A stretch of 32,232 bases of DNA from an uncultured Aquabacterium sp. GTDB taxonomy: Bacteria; Pseudomonadota; Gammaproteobacteria; Burkholderiales; Burkholderiaceae_C. The notes beneath the pieces are model-generated. The model saw only the letters and a program-made list of their open reading frames with translations. It searched no databases and was not told the origin of the DNA. Positions 8,089-18,553 of this stretch are shown one piece after another (position 1 is the first letter of the stretch; every line of letters starts with the position of its first letter). Location of the stretch: contig NZ_CANBCC010000044.1 of NCBI RefSeq assembly GCF_947366995.1, positions 1-32,232 of the forward strand, in the 5' to 3' direction. A program made the translations under genes and the position numbers.

Positions 8089-8803
8089 GTCCACTTCCGT
8101 TTCTTCCTCGATGAACTCCGACGCGTCTTCCGTGGGCCAGCCGGCCATCGTGGTCCGCGGGCTTGGCAAGACCGTGGGCGACGCGAGCGGCCCGTTGACC
8201 ATTCTGCACGGCATCGTCCTCACGGTGCCGCATGGGGAGACCCTGGCCATCGTCGGGGCATCCGGCTCGGGCAAGAGCACCTTGCTGTCTCTGCTTGCCG
8301 GGCTCGACACGCCGACCGAGGGCAGCGTCACCCTTTGTGGCGTCGACCTGTTCGCCCTCAATGAAGACCAGCGGGCTGCGCACCGCGCGCGGCACGTCGG
8401 TTTCGTGTTCCAGAATTTCCAGCTCATCGCGCACCTCTCTGCGCTCGAAAATGTGATGCTGCCACTGGAGCTGCGCGGCGACCGCGAGGCGCGCGCCAAG
8501 GCCATCGCGATGCTCGAGCGCGTGGGGTTGGGGCAGCGCCTTTCGCATCGGCCCACGGTGCTCTCGGGCGGTGAGCAGCAGCGTGTGGCGCTGGCACGGG
8601 CCTTCGTGATGCGGCCCGATATCCTGATGGCCGACGAACCGACCGGTAGCCTGGACCACGCCACCGGCCAGGCCATCATGGACCTCATGTTCGAGCTCAA
8701 CCGCGAGGTGGGCACCACGCTGCTCCTGGTCACGCACGACCGTGAGATCGCGGCGCGTTGCCAGCACACGGTGCACATCGGGGCGGGGCGCATCACCGGT
8801 TAG
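8087..8803 (+). CDS. ybbA: ABC transporter ATP-binding protein, YbbA/LolD-like
   Basis: This 238-residue ATPase has Walker A GASGSGKST (57-65), the Q-loop Gln109, signature LSGGEQQR (159-166), Walker B ILMADEP (179-185) followed by TGSLD, and the switch His217. It is closest in style to the MacB/LolD/YbbA group. The divergent tesA next door supports YbbA, but the large YbbP permease that normally follows is absent: rlmB starts 9 bp after this gene. The start is uncertain, since ATG 8087 has no ribosome binding site and overlaps the tesA start codon. ATG 8111 is an alternative in the same frame, also without a good site. Confidence 0.85.
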   Translation: MSTSVSSSMNSDASSVGQPAIVVRGLGKTVGDASGPLTILHGIVLTVPHGETLAIVGASGSGKSTLLSLLAGLDTPTEGSVTLCGVDLFALNEDQRAAHRARHVGFVFQNFQLIAHLSALENVMLPLELRGDREARAKAIAMLERVGLGQRLSHRPTVLSGGEQQRVALARAFVMRPDILMADEPTGSLDHATGQAIMDLMFELNREVGTTLLLVTHDREIAARCQHTVHIGAGRITG

Positions 8804-8812
8804 GATGCCGGC

Positions 8813-9544
8813 ATGAGTCTCAAACTGCTATTTGGCTTCCATGCCGTGTCCGTGCGCCTCAAGGTGGCGCCCAAGTCCATCCGTGAACTGCATGTGGATG
8901 CCACCCGGCGTGATCAGCGCATGAAGCAGTTTCTGGCGAAAGCCGAGGAAGCCGGCCTGCGTGTGATCGACAGCGACGACGACAAGCTGCAACAGATGGC
9001 GGGCACCCACCGCCACCAGGGCGTGGTTGCGCGGGTCGAGGCCCTGAGTCCGGCCCGTTCGCTCGACGACCTGCTCGACAGCCTGAGCGAGCCACCACTG
9101 CTGCTCGTGCTGGACGGCGTGACCGATCCGCACAACCTCGGCGCCTGCCTGCGCGTGGCCGACGGCGCGGGCGCGCATGCCGTGATCGCCCCGAAGGACC
9201 ACGCAGTGGGAATCAATGCGACGGTGGCGAAGGTGGCCAGCGGCGCTGCTGAAACCGTGCCGTACTTCATGGTCACCAACCTGGCCCGCACGCTGACCGA
9301 GCTGAAAGAGCGCGACATCTGGATCATCGGCACCTCGGACGATGCGGAGAGCAGCCTTTATCAGGCCGATTTCAAGGGGCCGGTCGCCGTGGTGCTGGGC
9401 GCCGAAGGCAGCGGCATGCGGCAGCTCACGCGCAAGCACTGCGACCAGTTGGTCAGCATCCCGATGATGGGCGGCGTTGAAAGCCTGAACGTTTCGGTGG
9501 CCAGCGGCGTCTGTCTGTACGAGGCACGCCGGCAGCGCGGCTGA
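8813..9544 (+). CDS. rlmB: 23S rRNA (guanosine-2251-2'-O)-methyltransferase RlmB
   Basis: This 243-residue SpoU-family (SPOUT) methyltransferase has an N-terminal substrate-binding domain (about 1-80) and the knotted catalytic domain with the three expected motifs: [24 protein letters not shown] and [14 protein letters not shown]. RlmB 2'-O-methylates G2251 in the 23S rRNA P loop. E. coli RlmB has 243 residues, the same length. The AGGA ribosome binding site overlaps the stop codon of the ABC ATPase gene, so the two are likely cotranscribed. Confidence 0.95.
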   Translation: MSLKLLFGFHAVSVRLKVAPKSIRELHVDATRRDQRMKQFLAKAEEAGLRVIDSDDDKLQQMAGTHRHQGVVARVEALSPARSLDDLLDSLSEPPLLLVLDGVTDPHNLGACLRVADGAGAHAVIAPKDHAVGINATVAKVASGAAETVPYFMVTNLARTLTELKERDIWIIGTSDDAESSLYQADFKGPVAVVLGAEGSGMRQLTRKHCDQLVSIPMMGGVESLNVSVASGVCLYEARRQRG

Positions 9545-9579
9545 TTGCATCCATCCGGTTTTCTTGAGGCCATCCCTTC

Positions 9580-9927
9580 ATGACACTCGCCATTCGAACC
9601 GCTGCCATCGCCCTGGTGTCGATCACCGCGATGCTTTCTGGCTGTACTCAGGAACAGCAGAACAAGATCAAGCGTGACATCCAGAACTGGACGGGCACCG
9701 ACGGCGTCATGGAGGTGTATGCCGGGCAGCAGCTTGCCCGCCGCTTCCTCAAGATCGACAAGCTGAGTACCGCGCTGGGCACCGACGATGGCTCGCCGCG
9801 GGAGTACCGCTTCGGCTACGGTGTGCTCGACGAGAACCTCAACGGCGTGGTCGACGAAGGCGAAAAGCGCGTGTACTTCGAAGTGTCGAATTTCTCGACC
9901 TACGTCTTCTTCGAGAACCCGCGCTGA
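9580..9927 (+). CDS. Small predicted lipoprotein with an EF-hand-like loop
   Basis: I do not recognise a named family. The 115-residue product begins with a lipoprotein signal peptide: a hydrophobic stretch (9-19) and a lipobox ending LSGC with Cys22. The mature part is short and polar. Residues 84-95 (DENLNGVVDEGE) fit the 12-residue EF-hand calcium loop, with Asp1, Asn3, Asn5, Gly6, a hydrophobic residue at 8, Asp9 and Glu12. Only one such loop is present and flanking helices are not obvious. The gene follows rlmB by 35 bp and converges on the MFS gene. It is probably a membrane-anchored periplasmic protein. Codon use resembles its neighbours. Confidence 0.75.
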   Translation: MTLAIRTAAIALVSITAMLSGCTQEQQNKIKRDIQNWTGTDGVMEVYAGQQLARRFLKIDKLSTALGTDDGSPREYRFGYGVLDENLNGVVDEGEKRVYFEVSNFSTYVFFENPR

Positions 9928-9946
9928 CGCCTTCCGCGTGCGTCAG
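9924..9946. terminator. Possible bidirectional terminator hairpin
   Basis: CTGACGC (9924-9930) and GCGTCAG (9940-9946) form a perfect 7-bp stem with a 9-base loop that spans the stop codons of the convergent lipoprotein and MFS genes. Neither side has a T-run, so this is a position-based guess. Confidence 0.3.
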
Positions 9947-11157
9947 GCCTCGGCGGTGAGCCCGGTCCGCGCATGCCGCGCTTCTTCCGAGCGCTGTGCA
10001 CGGTGTGCCCAGATGCTCAGCAGCAAGCCCACGCTGACCCACGCCAGCCCCAGCCAGTGCAAGGTGGCGTAGCCCTGGTGCGTGATCACCCAGCCGCCGC
10101 CGGTGGCGCCTGCCGCCTGCCCGAGGTAGATGGCCGATGTGTTCAGGGCCATCAGGGCAGGGGCCAGACGGGGCGACAGCCCGCCCAGGCGCGCCTGCTG
10201 GCCGGAGTTGGTGGCAAAACCGCTCAGGGCCCACGGCAACATGACAACCGCCAGCACAGGAAGCGTGGTGGCCACAGGCCAGATCAGCAGGCTGGTGGCC
10301 ATCATGGCCAAGGTGGTGGTCACGGCGCGCGCCGCACCGGTCCGGTCAATCACCCGGTTCAGCCACAGGTTGCCTGCCAGGGCCAGTGCGCCAAACCACG
10401 CAAACATGGCGCTGATCTGCTCGGGGCTGGCGCCAAAGCCGTGCTTGTAATAGGGAGCCATGTACGCGAGCACGGAGAACTGCCCGGCACTCTGGCATGC
10501 CGTCACGGCCACCACGGCCATCAACAGCGGCGAGCTCAACACCTTGCGCCACGAACGCCATGACAGTGCCGGAGGCCGGATGCCTTTGGGCACGTGCCGC
10601 CACACCAGCCACGCCACCAGGAGTGCGCCCAGCGCCACCAGCCCCATGGCAATGCGCCATCCCAGGCGCTCGCCGACCCACGCGGCCATTGGCATGCCCG
10701 CCACTGAGGCGATCGACCACCCCATGAACACGAAGGTGATGGCCCGACCGCGGTGCGCCGGCGTGCTCATGAAGCCCATGGTGGCGGCCGCCTGAGGCGT
10801 GAACACCGCGGCAGACAGCACGGTCAGCGCCCGGATCGGCCACAGCCAGCCGTAGTCGGGTGCCAGTGCACAGGCCGCGTGCCCCAGCGCGTACCACAGC
10901 ATGGTCAGTGCCAGCAGCTTGCGCCGGTCGATGTGCGCCACCGCCGCGGCCAGCAATGGCGCGCCGAAGCCCATCATCACCGACGCGATGGCGATGAGCG
11001 TGCCGCCCTGGGCCACCGAGATGTTCAGGCTGTGCGTCAGGTCGTTCAGCGTGCCGCCCACCACCATCACGCCGCAGCCGATAACGAAATTCCCGGCCAG
11101 CAGCGCCCAGCGGGCTGCAGCCATGTCATGGCGGGGAAGGGCGCGCTCCAGTTCCAA
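9943..11157 (-). CDS. Major facilitator superfamily transporter
   Basis: This 404-residue, strongly hydrophobic protein has about 12 membrane segments. A cytoplasmic loop after the second segment reads AHIDRRKLL, in the place of the MFS motif A, and a glycine-rich TM4-5 region follows (GRAITFVFMGWSIASVAGMPMAAWVGERLGWR), typical of the drug/sugar-efflux DHA1 (AraJ/YdhP-like) group. The substrate is unknown. The start used here is TTG at 11157 with GAGG seven bases upstream; ATG at 11124 is an alternative that would drop 11 residues. It lies 21 bp downstream of the dehydrogenase gene and is probably in the same transcript. Confidence 0.85.
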   Translation of the reverse strand: MELERALPRHDMAAARWALLAGNFVIGCGVMVVGGTLNDLTHSLNISVAQGGTLIAIASVMMGFGAPLLAAAVAHIDRRKLLALTMLWYALGHAACALAPDYGWLWPIRALTVLSAAVFTPQAAATMGFMSTPAHRGRAITFVFMGWSIASVAGMPMAAWVGERLGWRIAMGLVALGALLVAWLVWRHVPKGIRPPALSWRSWRKVLSSPLLMAVVAVTACQSAGQFSVLAYMAPYYKHGFGASPEQISAMFAWFGALALAGNLWLNRVIDRTGAARAVTTTLAMMATSLLIWPVATTLPVLAVVMLPWALSGFATNSGQQARLGGLSPRLAPALMALNTSAIYLGQAAGATGGGWVITHQGYATLHWLGLAWVSVGLLLSIWAHRAQRSEEARHARTGLTAEA

Positions 11158-11178
11158 CGTACTGCCTCGGGGCCTGGC

Positions 11179-12186
11179 TCAGTGGTGAACCCGCAGGGCC
11201 TCCGGGTTGACGATGTGCGTCGGCGTGCCAGCGATGAAGTTCCGCAGGTTGTCGAACGCCGCGCTGAAGTAGCGCTCGTAGTTGTCGAGCTCGACGTAGC
11301 CGATGTGCGGCGTGCACACCGCGTTTTCCAGGCGCAGCAAGGGGTGCCCCTGCAGGATGGGCTCGCTCTCGAACACGTCCACCGCCGCCATGCCCGGGCG
11401 GCCCCGGTTCAGCGCGGTGACCAGCGCGTTGTCCTGCAGGAGTTCGGCGCGCGACGTGTTCACCAGCAGCGACGTCGGCTTCATCCGATGCAGGTCCTCC
11501 TGCGTGATCAGGCCGCGCGTCTGCGGGGTCAGTCGAAGATGGAGGCTCAGGACGTCGCTTGCCTCGAAGAAGGCCTCTCGCGTGGGGGCGGGGATGAAAC
11601 CATCGGCCTGGGCCTGCGCCCGCGAGGCCTCGCTGCCCCACACGGTGACGTGCATGCCGAAAGCCCTGCCGTACTGCGCGACCCGTTTGCCGATGCGGCC
11701 GTAGCCCCAGATTCCCAGAGTCTTGCCAGCCAGCACCATGCCGAGTCCGAAGTTGGTGGGCATCGACGCCGACTTCAGCCCCGATTGCTGCCACGCACCG
11801 TGCTTCAGGTTGCCAATGTATTGGGGCAGGCGCCGCATGGCCGACATCACCAGAGCCCACGTCAGCTCGGCCGGCGCGGTCGGATCGCCCACGCCTTCGG
11901 CCACGGCAATGCCGAGCCGGGTACAGGCTTCGACGTCGATGTGCCCGCCGACCGGGCCGGTCTGGCAGATCAGCCGGAGCTTGGGGAGCTTCTCGAGCAG
12001 CGCGCGGGGAAAATGGGTTCGCTCGCGGATCAGAACCAGGGCCTCGACGTCACGCAGCCGAACCGACAGCTGGCCGATGCCTTTGACGGAGTTGGTGTAG
12101 ACCTTGGCGGACAGCCCGTCGAGTCGGGACGCGCATTTCAGCTTGCGGACGGCGTCCTGGTAGTCGTCCAGAATGGTGATGTTCAT
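11179..12186 (-). CDS. D-2-hydroxyacid dehydrogenase family protein
   Basis: The product (335 residues from ATG 12186) is a 2-hydroxyacid dehydrogenase of the SerA/GhrB type. It has the NAD motif GIWGYGRIGKRV, and the catalytic Arg (NTSRAELLQ), Glu (DVFESEP) and His (CTPHIGY) are all present. The family reduces 2-keto acids such as glyoxylate, hydroxypyruvate or phosphohydroxypyruvate with NAD(P)H. There is no C-terminal ACT domain, so it is unlikely to be a regulated SerA. A longer frame reaches 12252, but the family normally starts at MNITILDDYQDA, so I chose 12186. The substrate is not readable from sequence. The MFS gene follows directly. Confidence 0.88.
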   Translation of the reverse strand: MNITILDDYQDAVRKLKCASRLDGLSAKVYTNSVKGIGQLSVRLRDVEALVLIRERTHFPRALLEKLPKLRLICQTGPVGGHIDVEACTRLGIAVAEGVGDPTAPAELTWALVMSAMRRLPQYIGNLKHGAWQQSGLKSASMPTNFGLGMVLAGKTLGIWGYGRIGKRVAQYGRAFGMHVTVWGSEASRAQAQADGFIPAPTREAFFEASDVLSLHLRLTPQTRGLITQEDLHRMKPTSLLVNTSRAELLQDNALVTALNRGRPGMAAVDVFESEPILQGHPLLRLENAVCTPHIGYVELDNYERYFSAAFDNLRNFIAGTPTHIVNPEALRVHH

Positions 12187-12284
12187 GGGGTGCTTCACAG
12201 ACCAAACACCATTGTGCAATGCAATCCTCCCGGCTTTGTCGCAAGGGGTCACATTCCGTCAGCGGCGGTGTTCGCCGCGAAACA

Positions 12285-12830
12285 TCACCAGCGTGAAGCG
12301 CGCCCCTGACGGCTGTCGTCCGAGCGCTTGGATGCCCGCACAGGAAAGTGTGTGTCCAGCCCGTCCAGGCGTTGCTGTGCTTCGAGTTGTCCGCGGTGTG
12401 TGGAGATGGTCCGAAACACATCGGCGCGCAAGTGCCACAGTTCTCGCAGCGAGCGCGCTCGTTCGATCTGGGTGCGTAAGCGGGTCGCGTCGGCCGATTG
12501 CAGATCCCATACGGCGTTGACGAACTCGCCACGGATGCCAGCAAGCAGGCGGGCCGGCACGGCGGGGCCGCGCATCGGCTCCTCGAGATCCCAGAGCCAG
12601 CGCCAGAAACCGGTCAGCCAGTCGCTCCAGCCCGAGCGCTGTGCCGTGAACAGGCTGGGGGGCGTGACTTCGGGGCGCCGGGGGGCGGGGGATGACAGTC
12701 CGGCAGTCTCGAGGGTGTCCGTAGCCAACGCAAGCACCGTGCGCACGGACGACTTCCCGTCGGGGCCCTTTGTGCGACTGCGGGTGTCGATGCGGGCCGA
12801 CTCGTCCTGTGTGTAAAAAAACGAAGACAT
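12285..12830 (-). CDS. Hypothetical protein with a tryptophan-rich central segment
   Basis: I do not recognise this 181-residue protein. It starts SSFFYTQDESARIDTRSR, has a proline-rich linker around 50-60, then a tryptophan cluster (SDWLTGFWRWLWDLEEP, about 70-86) and a long charged region that looks helical (LQSADATRLRTQIERARSLRELWHLRADVFRTI split over about 108-142). The tail is basic and serine-rich. There is no signal peptide or true membrane span; the tryptophan segment could be an amphipathic membrane-contacting helix. The codon pattern on this strand (high GC at third positions) supports a real gene. A GGGGG stretch precedes the ATG. The neighbours, a dehydrogenase and bfd, give no functional hint. 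Confidence 0.65.
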   Translation of the reverse strand: MSSFFYTQDESARIDTRSRTKGPDGKSSVRTVLALATDTLETAGLSSPAPRRPEVTPPSLFTAQRSGWSDWLTGFWRWLWDLEEPMRGPAVPARLLAGIRGEFVNAVWDLQSADATRLRTQIERARSLRELWHLRADVFRTISTHRGQLEAQQRLDGLDTHFPVRASKRSDDSRQGRASRW

Positions 12831-12893
12831 GAAACCCCCGGAAGCCGTGGCGCTGTCTTGGCCACTTATCGGAGGTATCGGCAGCCCGGGCGC

Positions 12894-12907
12894 CGAACTT
12901 GAGTTCG
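12894..12907. repeat. 14-bp inverted repeat between the hypothetical gene and bfd
   Basis: CGAACT and AGTTCG face each other around a central TG at 12894-12907, in a 100-bp gap between two leftward genes. It could be an operator for the hypothetical gene or a short hairpin. No T-run follows on the minus strand, and no known motif is recognised. Confidence 0.25.
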
Positions 12908-12930
12908 CTCCCGGACGAAAAGGGCGTGAA

Positions 12931-13158
12931 TCAGGCGGCTGTTCTGCCCTGCAGCGTCACGTGCGGGGCGCCCTGAATCAGCGCGACGGTGCCGTGCGTC
13001 TGGGCGCGGCTGAAGACATCGCGTGCGCAGCTTTCACAGCGGCCGCAGCAGGTGGCCAGGCCTGTCTCCATCTGCAGCTCGTCGAAGCTGGAGCAGCCGG
13101 CTGCGGCCTGGCGCTGGATCTCCCGGTCTGACACTCGGCGGCACACGCAAACAATCAT
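12931..13158 (-). CDS. bfd: Bacterioferritin-associated ferredoxin, [2Fe-2S]
   Basis: This 75-residue protein has cysteines at 4, 6, 38 and 41 (MIVCVC and CCGRC), exactly the [2Fe-2S] ligand spacing of E. coli Bfd. Bfd passes electrons to the haem of bacterioferritin so that stored ferric iron is reduced and released when iron is scarce. bfr lies directly upstream on the same strand, separated by a promoter with a Fur-like operator. Translation could begin at GTG 13167, but ATG 13158 gives the standard MIVCVC start. The C-terminus is about 10 residues longer than in E. coli. Extra cysteines at 22, 37 and 44 are present. Confidence 0.93.
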   Translation of the reverse strand: MIVCVCRRVSDREIQRQAAAGCSSFDELQMETGLATCCGRCESCARDVFSRAQTHGTVALIQGAPHVTLQGRTAA

Positions 13159-13196
13159 TCCTGTCACCCATGGCCCCGCAGTGGGGCGATGGGTGA

Positions 13197-13225
13197 ATTA
13201 TCAAATAAGAATGATTCGCAGTCAA
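13197..13225 (-). promoter_or_regulatory. Sigma-70 promoter of bfd with overlapping Fur-box-like operator
   Basis: Read leftward, TTGACT (13225-13220) and GATAAT (13202-13197) are separated by exactly 17 bases and each match five of six consensus positions. The spacer plus its edges (13201-13220) is AT-rich in an otherwise GC-rich region and reads TGCGAATCATTCTTATTTGA, close to the usual Fur box core (GATAATCATTATC-like). Fur-Fe(II) bound here would block RNA polymerase, giving bfd expression only under iron limitation, which is the known logic in other bacteria. The start codon is 38 bases downstream of the -10. The Fur call is by eye. Confidence 0.75.
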
Positions 13226-13246
13226 TGGATTTGTGCCGCCCCCGGG

Positions 13247-13723
13247 TCAGCTCGGCTCGCCCATCTGCGACTGCAGGTAGTTCTGCAGGCCGACCTTGCC
13301 GATCAGGTCCAGCTGGGTTTCGAGGAAGTCGATGTGCTCCTCGGTGTCGTCCAGGATGTGCTGCAGCAGATCGCGCGACACGTAGTCACGCACCGACTCG
13401 CAGTAGGCGATCCCATCCTTGACCGTGCCTTGCGCAGCCGTTTCCAGTTGCAGGTCACCCTGCAGGATTTCGGGCACATCCTCGCCGATCAACAGCTTGC
13501 CCAGGTCCTGAAGGTTGGGCAGGCCGTCCAGCATGAAGATGCGGGCCATCAGCTTGTCGGCGTGCTTCATCTCGCCGATCGACTCTTCGTATTCCTTCTT
13601 GGCCAGCTTGTCGAGGCCCCAGTGCTTCAACATGCGGTAGTGCAGGAAGTACTGGTTCGTGGCGGTGAGCTCGTTCTTCAGCTGGGCGTTGAGGAAATCG
13701 ATGACTTTGGGGTCGCCTTGCAT
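13247..13723 (-). CDS. bfr: Bacterioferritin
   Basis: The 158-residue length equals that of E. coli bacterioferritin. The ferroxidase ligands are in place: Glu18, Glu51 and His54 (EMKHAD), Glu94, Glu127 and His130 (EEHIDF). Met52, which ligates haem between two subunits, is also present, so this is a haem-binding Bfr and not a plain ferritin. It stores ferric iron in a 24-subunit shell. An AAGGA site lies six to seven bases before the ATG. bfd, its electron donor, follows on the same strand with its own promoter, so storage and release can be controlled separately. Confidence 0.96.
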   Translation of the reverse strand: MQGDPKVIDFLNAQLKNELTATNQYFLHYRMLKHWGLDKLAKKEYEESIGEMKHADKLMARIFMLDGLPNLQDLGKLLIGEDVPEILQGDLQLETAAQGTVKDGIAYCESVRDYVSRDLLQHILDDTEEHIDFLETQLDLIGKVGLQNYLQSQMGEPS

Positions 13724-13766
13724 GGTGCTTCCTTATGGTGCGAATTCTGAGGCCGAGTCGTTGTTC

Positions 13767-13797
13767 ACGACAGGGCATGGGGAGCTTGGGTTATACT
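13767..13797 (+). promoter_or_regulatory. Possible carAB promoter
   Basis: TATACT at 13792-13797 matches five of six -10 bases. ACGACA at 13767-13772 is a partial -35 (four of six) at a long 19-base spacing. If correct, the carA transcript would begin near 13804 and have a leader of about 148 bases. Confidence 0.4.
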
Positions 13798-13886
13798 CCT
13801 AAGGTTTACCCGCAACCACCCCCCGCCTGGCAATTCCGATCGGTTTCCTTCACTGGACCTGAACTTGTCACGCCTGCGCCACGGAC

Positions 13887-13917
13887 CGCTGTGTGGCACG
13901 TGCAGTCGTGCCAAGCG
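13887..13917 (+). promoter_or_regulatory. Stem-loop in the long carA leader
   Basis: TGGCACG (13894-13900) pairs perfectly with CGTGCCA (13907-13913) around a 6-base loop. CGCT (13887-13890) and AGCG (13914-13917) extend the stem to 11 bp with a 3-base bulge. It ends 21 bases before the GGAG ribosome binding site of carA. A 48-codon open frame from ATG 13777 to the TGA at 13918-13920 also crosses the leader. carAB is controlled by pyrimidines and arginine in many bacteria, and a structured leader could take part. No known riboswitch class is recognised. Confidence 0.45.
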
Positions 13918-13951
13918 TGAGCCGGGCGCACAACAAACGGAGAATGAACCC

Positions 13952-15139
13952 GTGCTGCCCGTCCTGCCTCAAGCTCTTCTGGCCCTCGCAGACGGCACGG
14001 TCTTTCGCGGTACATCGATCGGCGCTGCCGGTCGCACCGTCGGCGAAGTGGTCTTCAACACCTCGCTGACCGGCTACCAGGAAATTCTCACCGACCCGAG
14101 CTATGCCCGGCAGATCGTCACCCTGACGTATCCGCACATCGGCAACTACGGCGTCAACGGTGAGGACGTCGAAGCCGCGAAAGTCCATGCCGCAGGTCTG
14201 ATCATCAAAGACCTGCCCATCCGTACCTCGAACTTCCGTCAGACGCAGACGCTGTCGCAATACCTCCAGGCCCAGGGCACGGTGGGCATTGCCGACATCG
14301 ACACCCGCAAGCTGACGCGCCTGCTGCGCCAGAAGGGTGCCCAGAATGGCGTGATCGTGGGCCTGAACCCCGGTGAGGCCGTGACCGATGCGCTGATCGC
14401 CGACGCGGTGGCCGCAGCGAAGGCGGCGCCCAGCATGGCGGGCCAGGATCTCGCTCAGGTGGTCAGCCGCACCGACGTGTGCGAGTGGACGGAAACGGAG
14501 TGGAAGCTGTCCAACCCCGAGCTGGACGGCAAGCCGGGCTTCGGCAAGCTGGCCGATGCGAAGTTCCATGTGGTGGCCTACGACTATGGCGTCAAGCGCA
14601 ACATCCTGCGCATGCTGGCCGAGCGCGGCTGCAAGGTCACCGTGGTGCCCGCGAAGACGCCGGCAGCCGACGTGCTGAAGTACAACCCGGACGGCATCTT
14701 CCTGTCGAACGGCCCGGGCGATCCGGAGCCTTGCGACTACGCCATTGCCGCGGCCAAGGAACTCATCGAGACGGGCATCCCGACCTTTGGCATCTGCCTG
14801 GGTCACCAGATCATGGCGCTGGCCTCGGGGGCCAAGACCTTCAAGATGAAGTTCGGCCACCATGGTGGCAACCACCCCGTGAAGGACCTGGACAACGGCC
14901 GCGTCAGCATCACCAGCCAGAACCACGGTTTTGCGGTGGACGAGAAGACCCTGCCGGCCAACCTGCGCCCAACGCACATCTCGCTGTTCGACGGCACGCT
15001 GCAAGGCCTGGCCCGCACCGACAAGCCCGCTTTCTGCTTCCAGGGCCACCCGGAAGCTTCGCCGGGCCCGCATGACATCGCCTACCTGTTCGACCGCTTC
15101 GTGTCGCTCATGACCACTGCACAGGCGGAGAAGAAATAA
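13952..15139 (+). CDS. carA: Carbamoyl-phosphate synthase small (glutaminase) subunit
   Basis: The 395-residue product starts at GTG 13952, nine bases after GGAG, which gives the usual N-terminus [16 protein letters not shown]. The frame is open further upstream to 13865, but that extension does not look like family sequence. The N-terminal CarA domain is followed by a class I glutamine amidotransferase domain with the nucleophile in GICLGHQ and the catalytic His and Glu in [10 protein letters not shown]. CarA hydrolyses glutamine and channels ammonia to CarB. The stop TAA is directly followed by the carB ATG. CarAB feeds both arginine and pyrimidine synthesis. Confidence 0.97.
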   Translation: MLPVLPQALLALADGTVFRGTSIGAAGRTVGEVVFNTSLTGYQEILTDPSYARQIVTLTYPHIGNYGVNGEDVEAAKVHAAGLIIKDLPIRTSNFRQTQTLSQYLQAQGTVGIADIDTRKLTRLLRQKGAQNGVIVGLNPGEAVTDALIADAVAAAKAAPSMAGQDLAQVVSRTDVCEWTETEWKLSNPELDGKPGFGKLADAKFHVVAYDYGVKRNILRMLAERGCKVTVVPAKTPAADVLKYNPDGIFLSNGPGDPEPCDYAIAAAKELIETGIPTFGICLGHQIMALASGAKTFKMKFGHHGGNHPVKDLDNGRVSITSQNHGFAVDEKTLPANLRPTHISLFDGTLQGLARTDKPAFCFQGHPEASPGPHDIAYLFDRFVSLMTTAQAEKK

Positions 15140-18406
<3,267 letters not shown>

Positions 18407-18418
18407 ACTGCAGTCACA

Positions 18419-18452
18419 CCATGTCCGCTGACCCGGGCATGGTTCTGTTTTT
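18419..18452 (+). terminator. Rho-independent terminator after carB
   Basis: CCATGTCC (18419-18426) and GGGCATGG (18435-18442) form an 8-bp stem with one G-T pair and an 8-base loop, followed by TTCTGTTTTT. It starts 12 bases after the carB stop and separates carAB from greA. Confidence 0.7.
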
Positions 18453-18459
18453 CATGCGG

Positions 18460-18533
18460 GCCGCGCCTGGCCACCATCTGCCGATGGCATCCGGGGCGCG
18501 GCTCGGTTCATTTCAGAGGCCCTGTTGTCAGGG
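18460..18533 (+). promoter_or_regulatory. Structured greA leader
   Basis: GCCGCGCC (18460-18467) pairs with GGCGCGGC (18495-18502), and inside it CCATC (18474-18478) pairs with GATGG (18483-18487), giving one long hairpin. A second small hairpin (CCCTG 18520-18524 with CAGGG 18529-18533) lies 20 bases before the greA ATG. The E. coli greA leader is also structured and yields short GraL transcripts. Whether this leader behaves the same way is only an analogy, since I cannot compare the sequences. Confidence 0.4.
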
Positions 18534-18553
18534 TGCCCACCGAGAGAGACACC

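Noticed and set aside
8089..8796. Upstream extension of the tesA frame to 8796
   Set aside because: That part runs antisense to the ABC ATPase gene. The signal peptide, GGAAG site and GDSL block support a start at 8088.
13865..13951. N-terminal extension of carA from an upstream TTG
   Set aside because: The extra 29 residues do not resemble CarA, cover the leader hairpin, and lack a ribosome binding site. GTG 13952 has GGAG at nine bases and gives the family's normal start.
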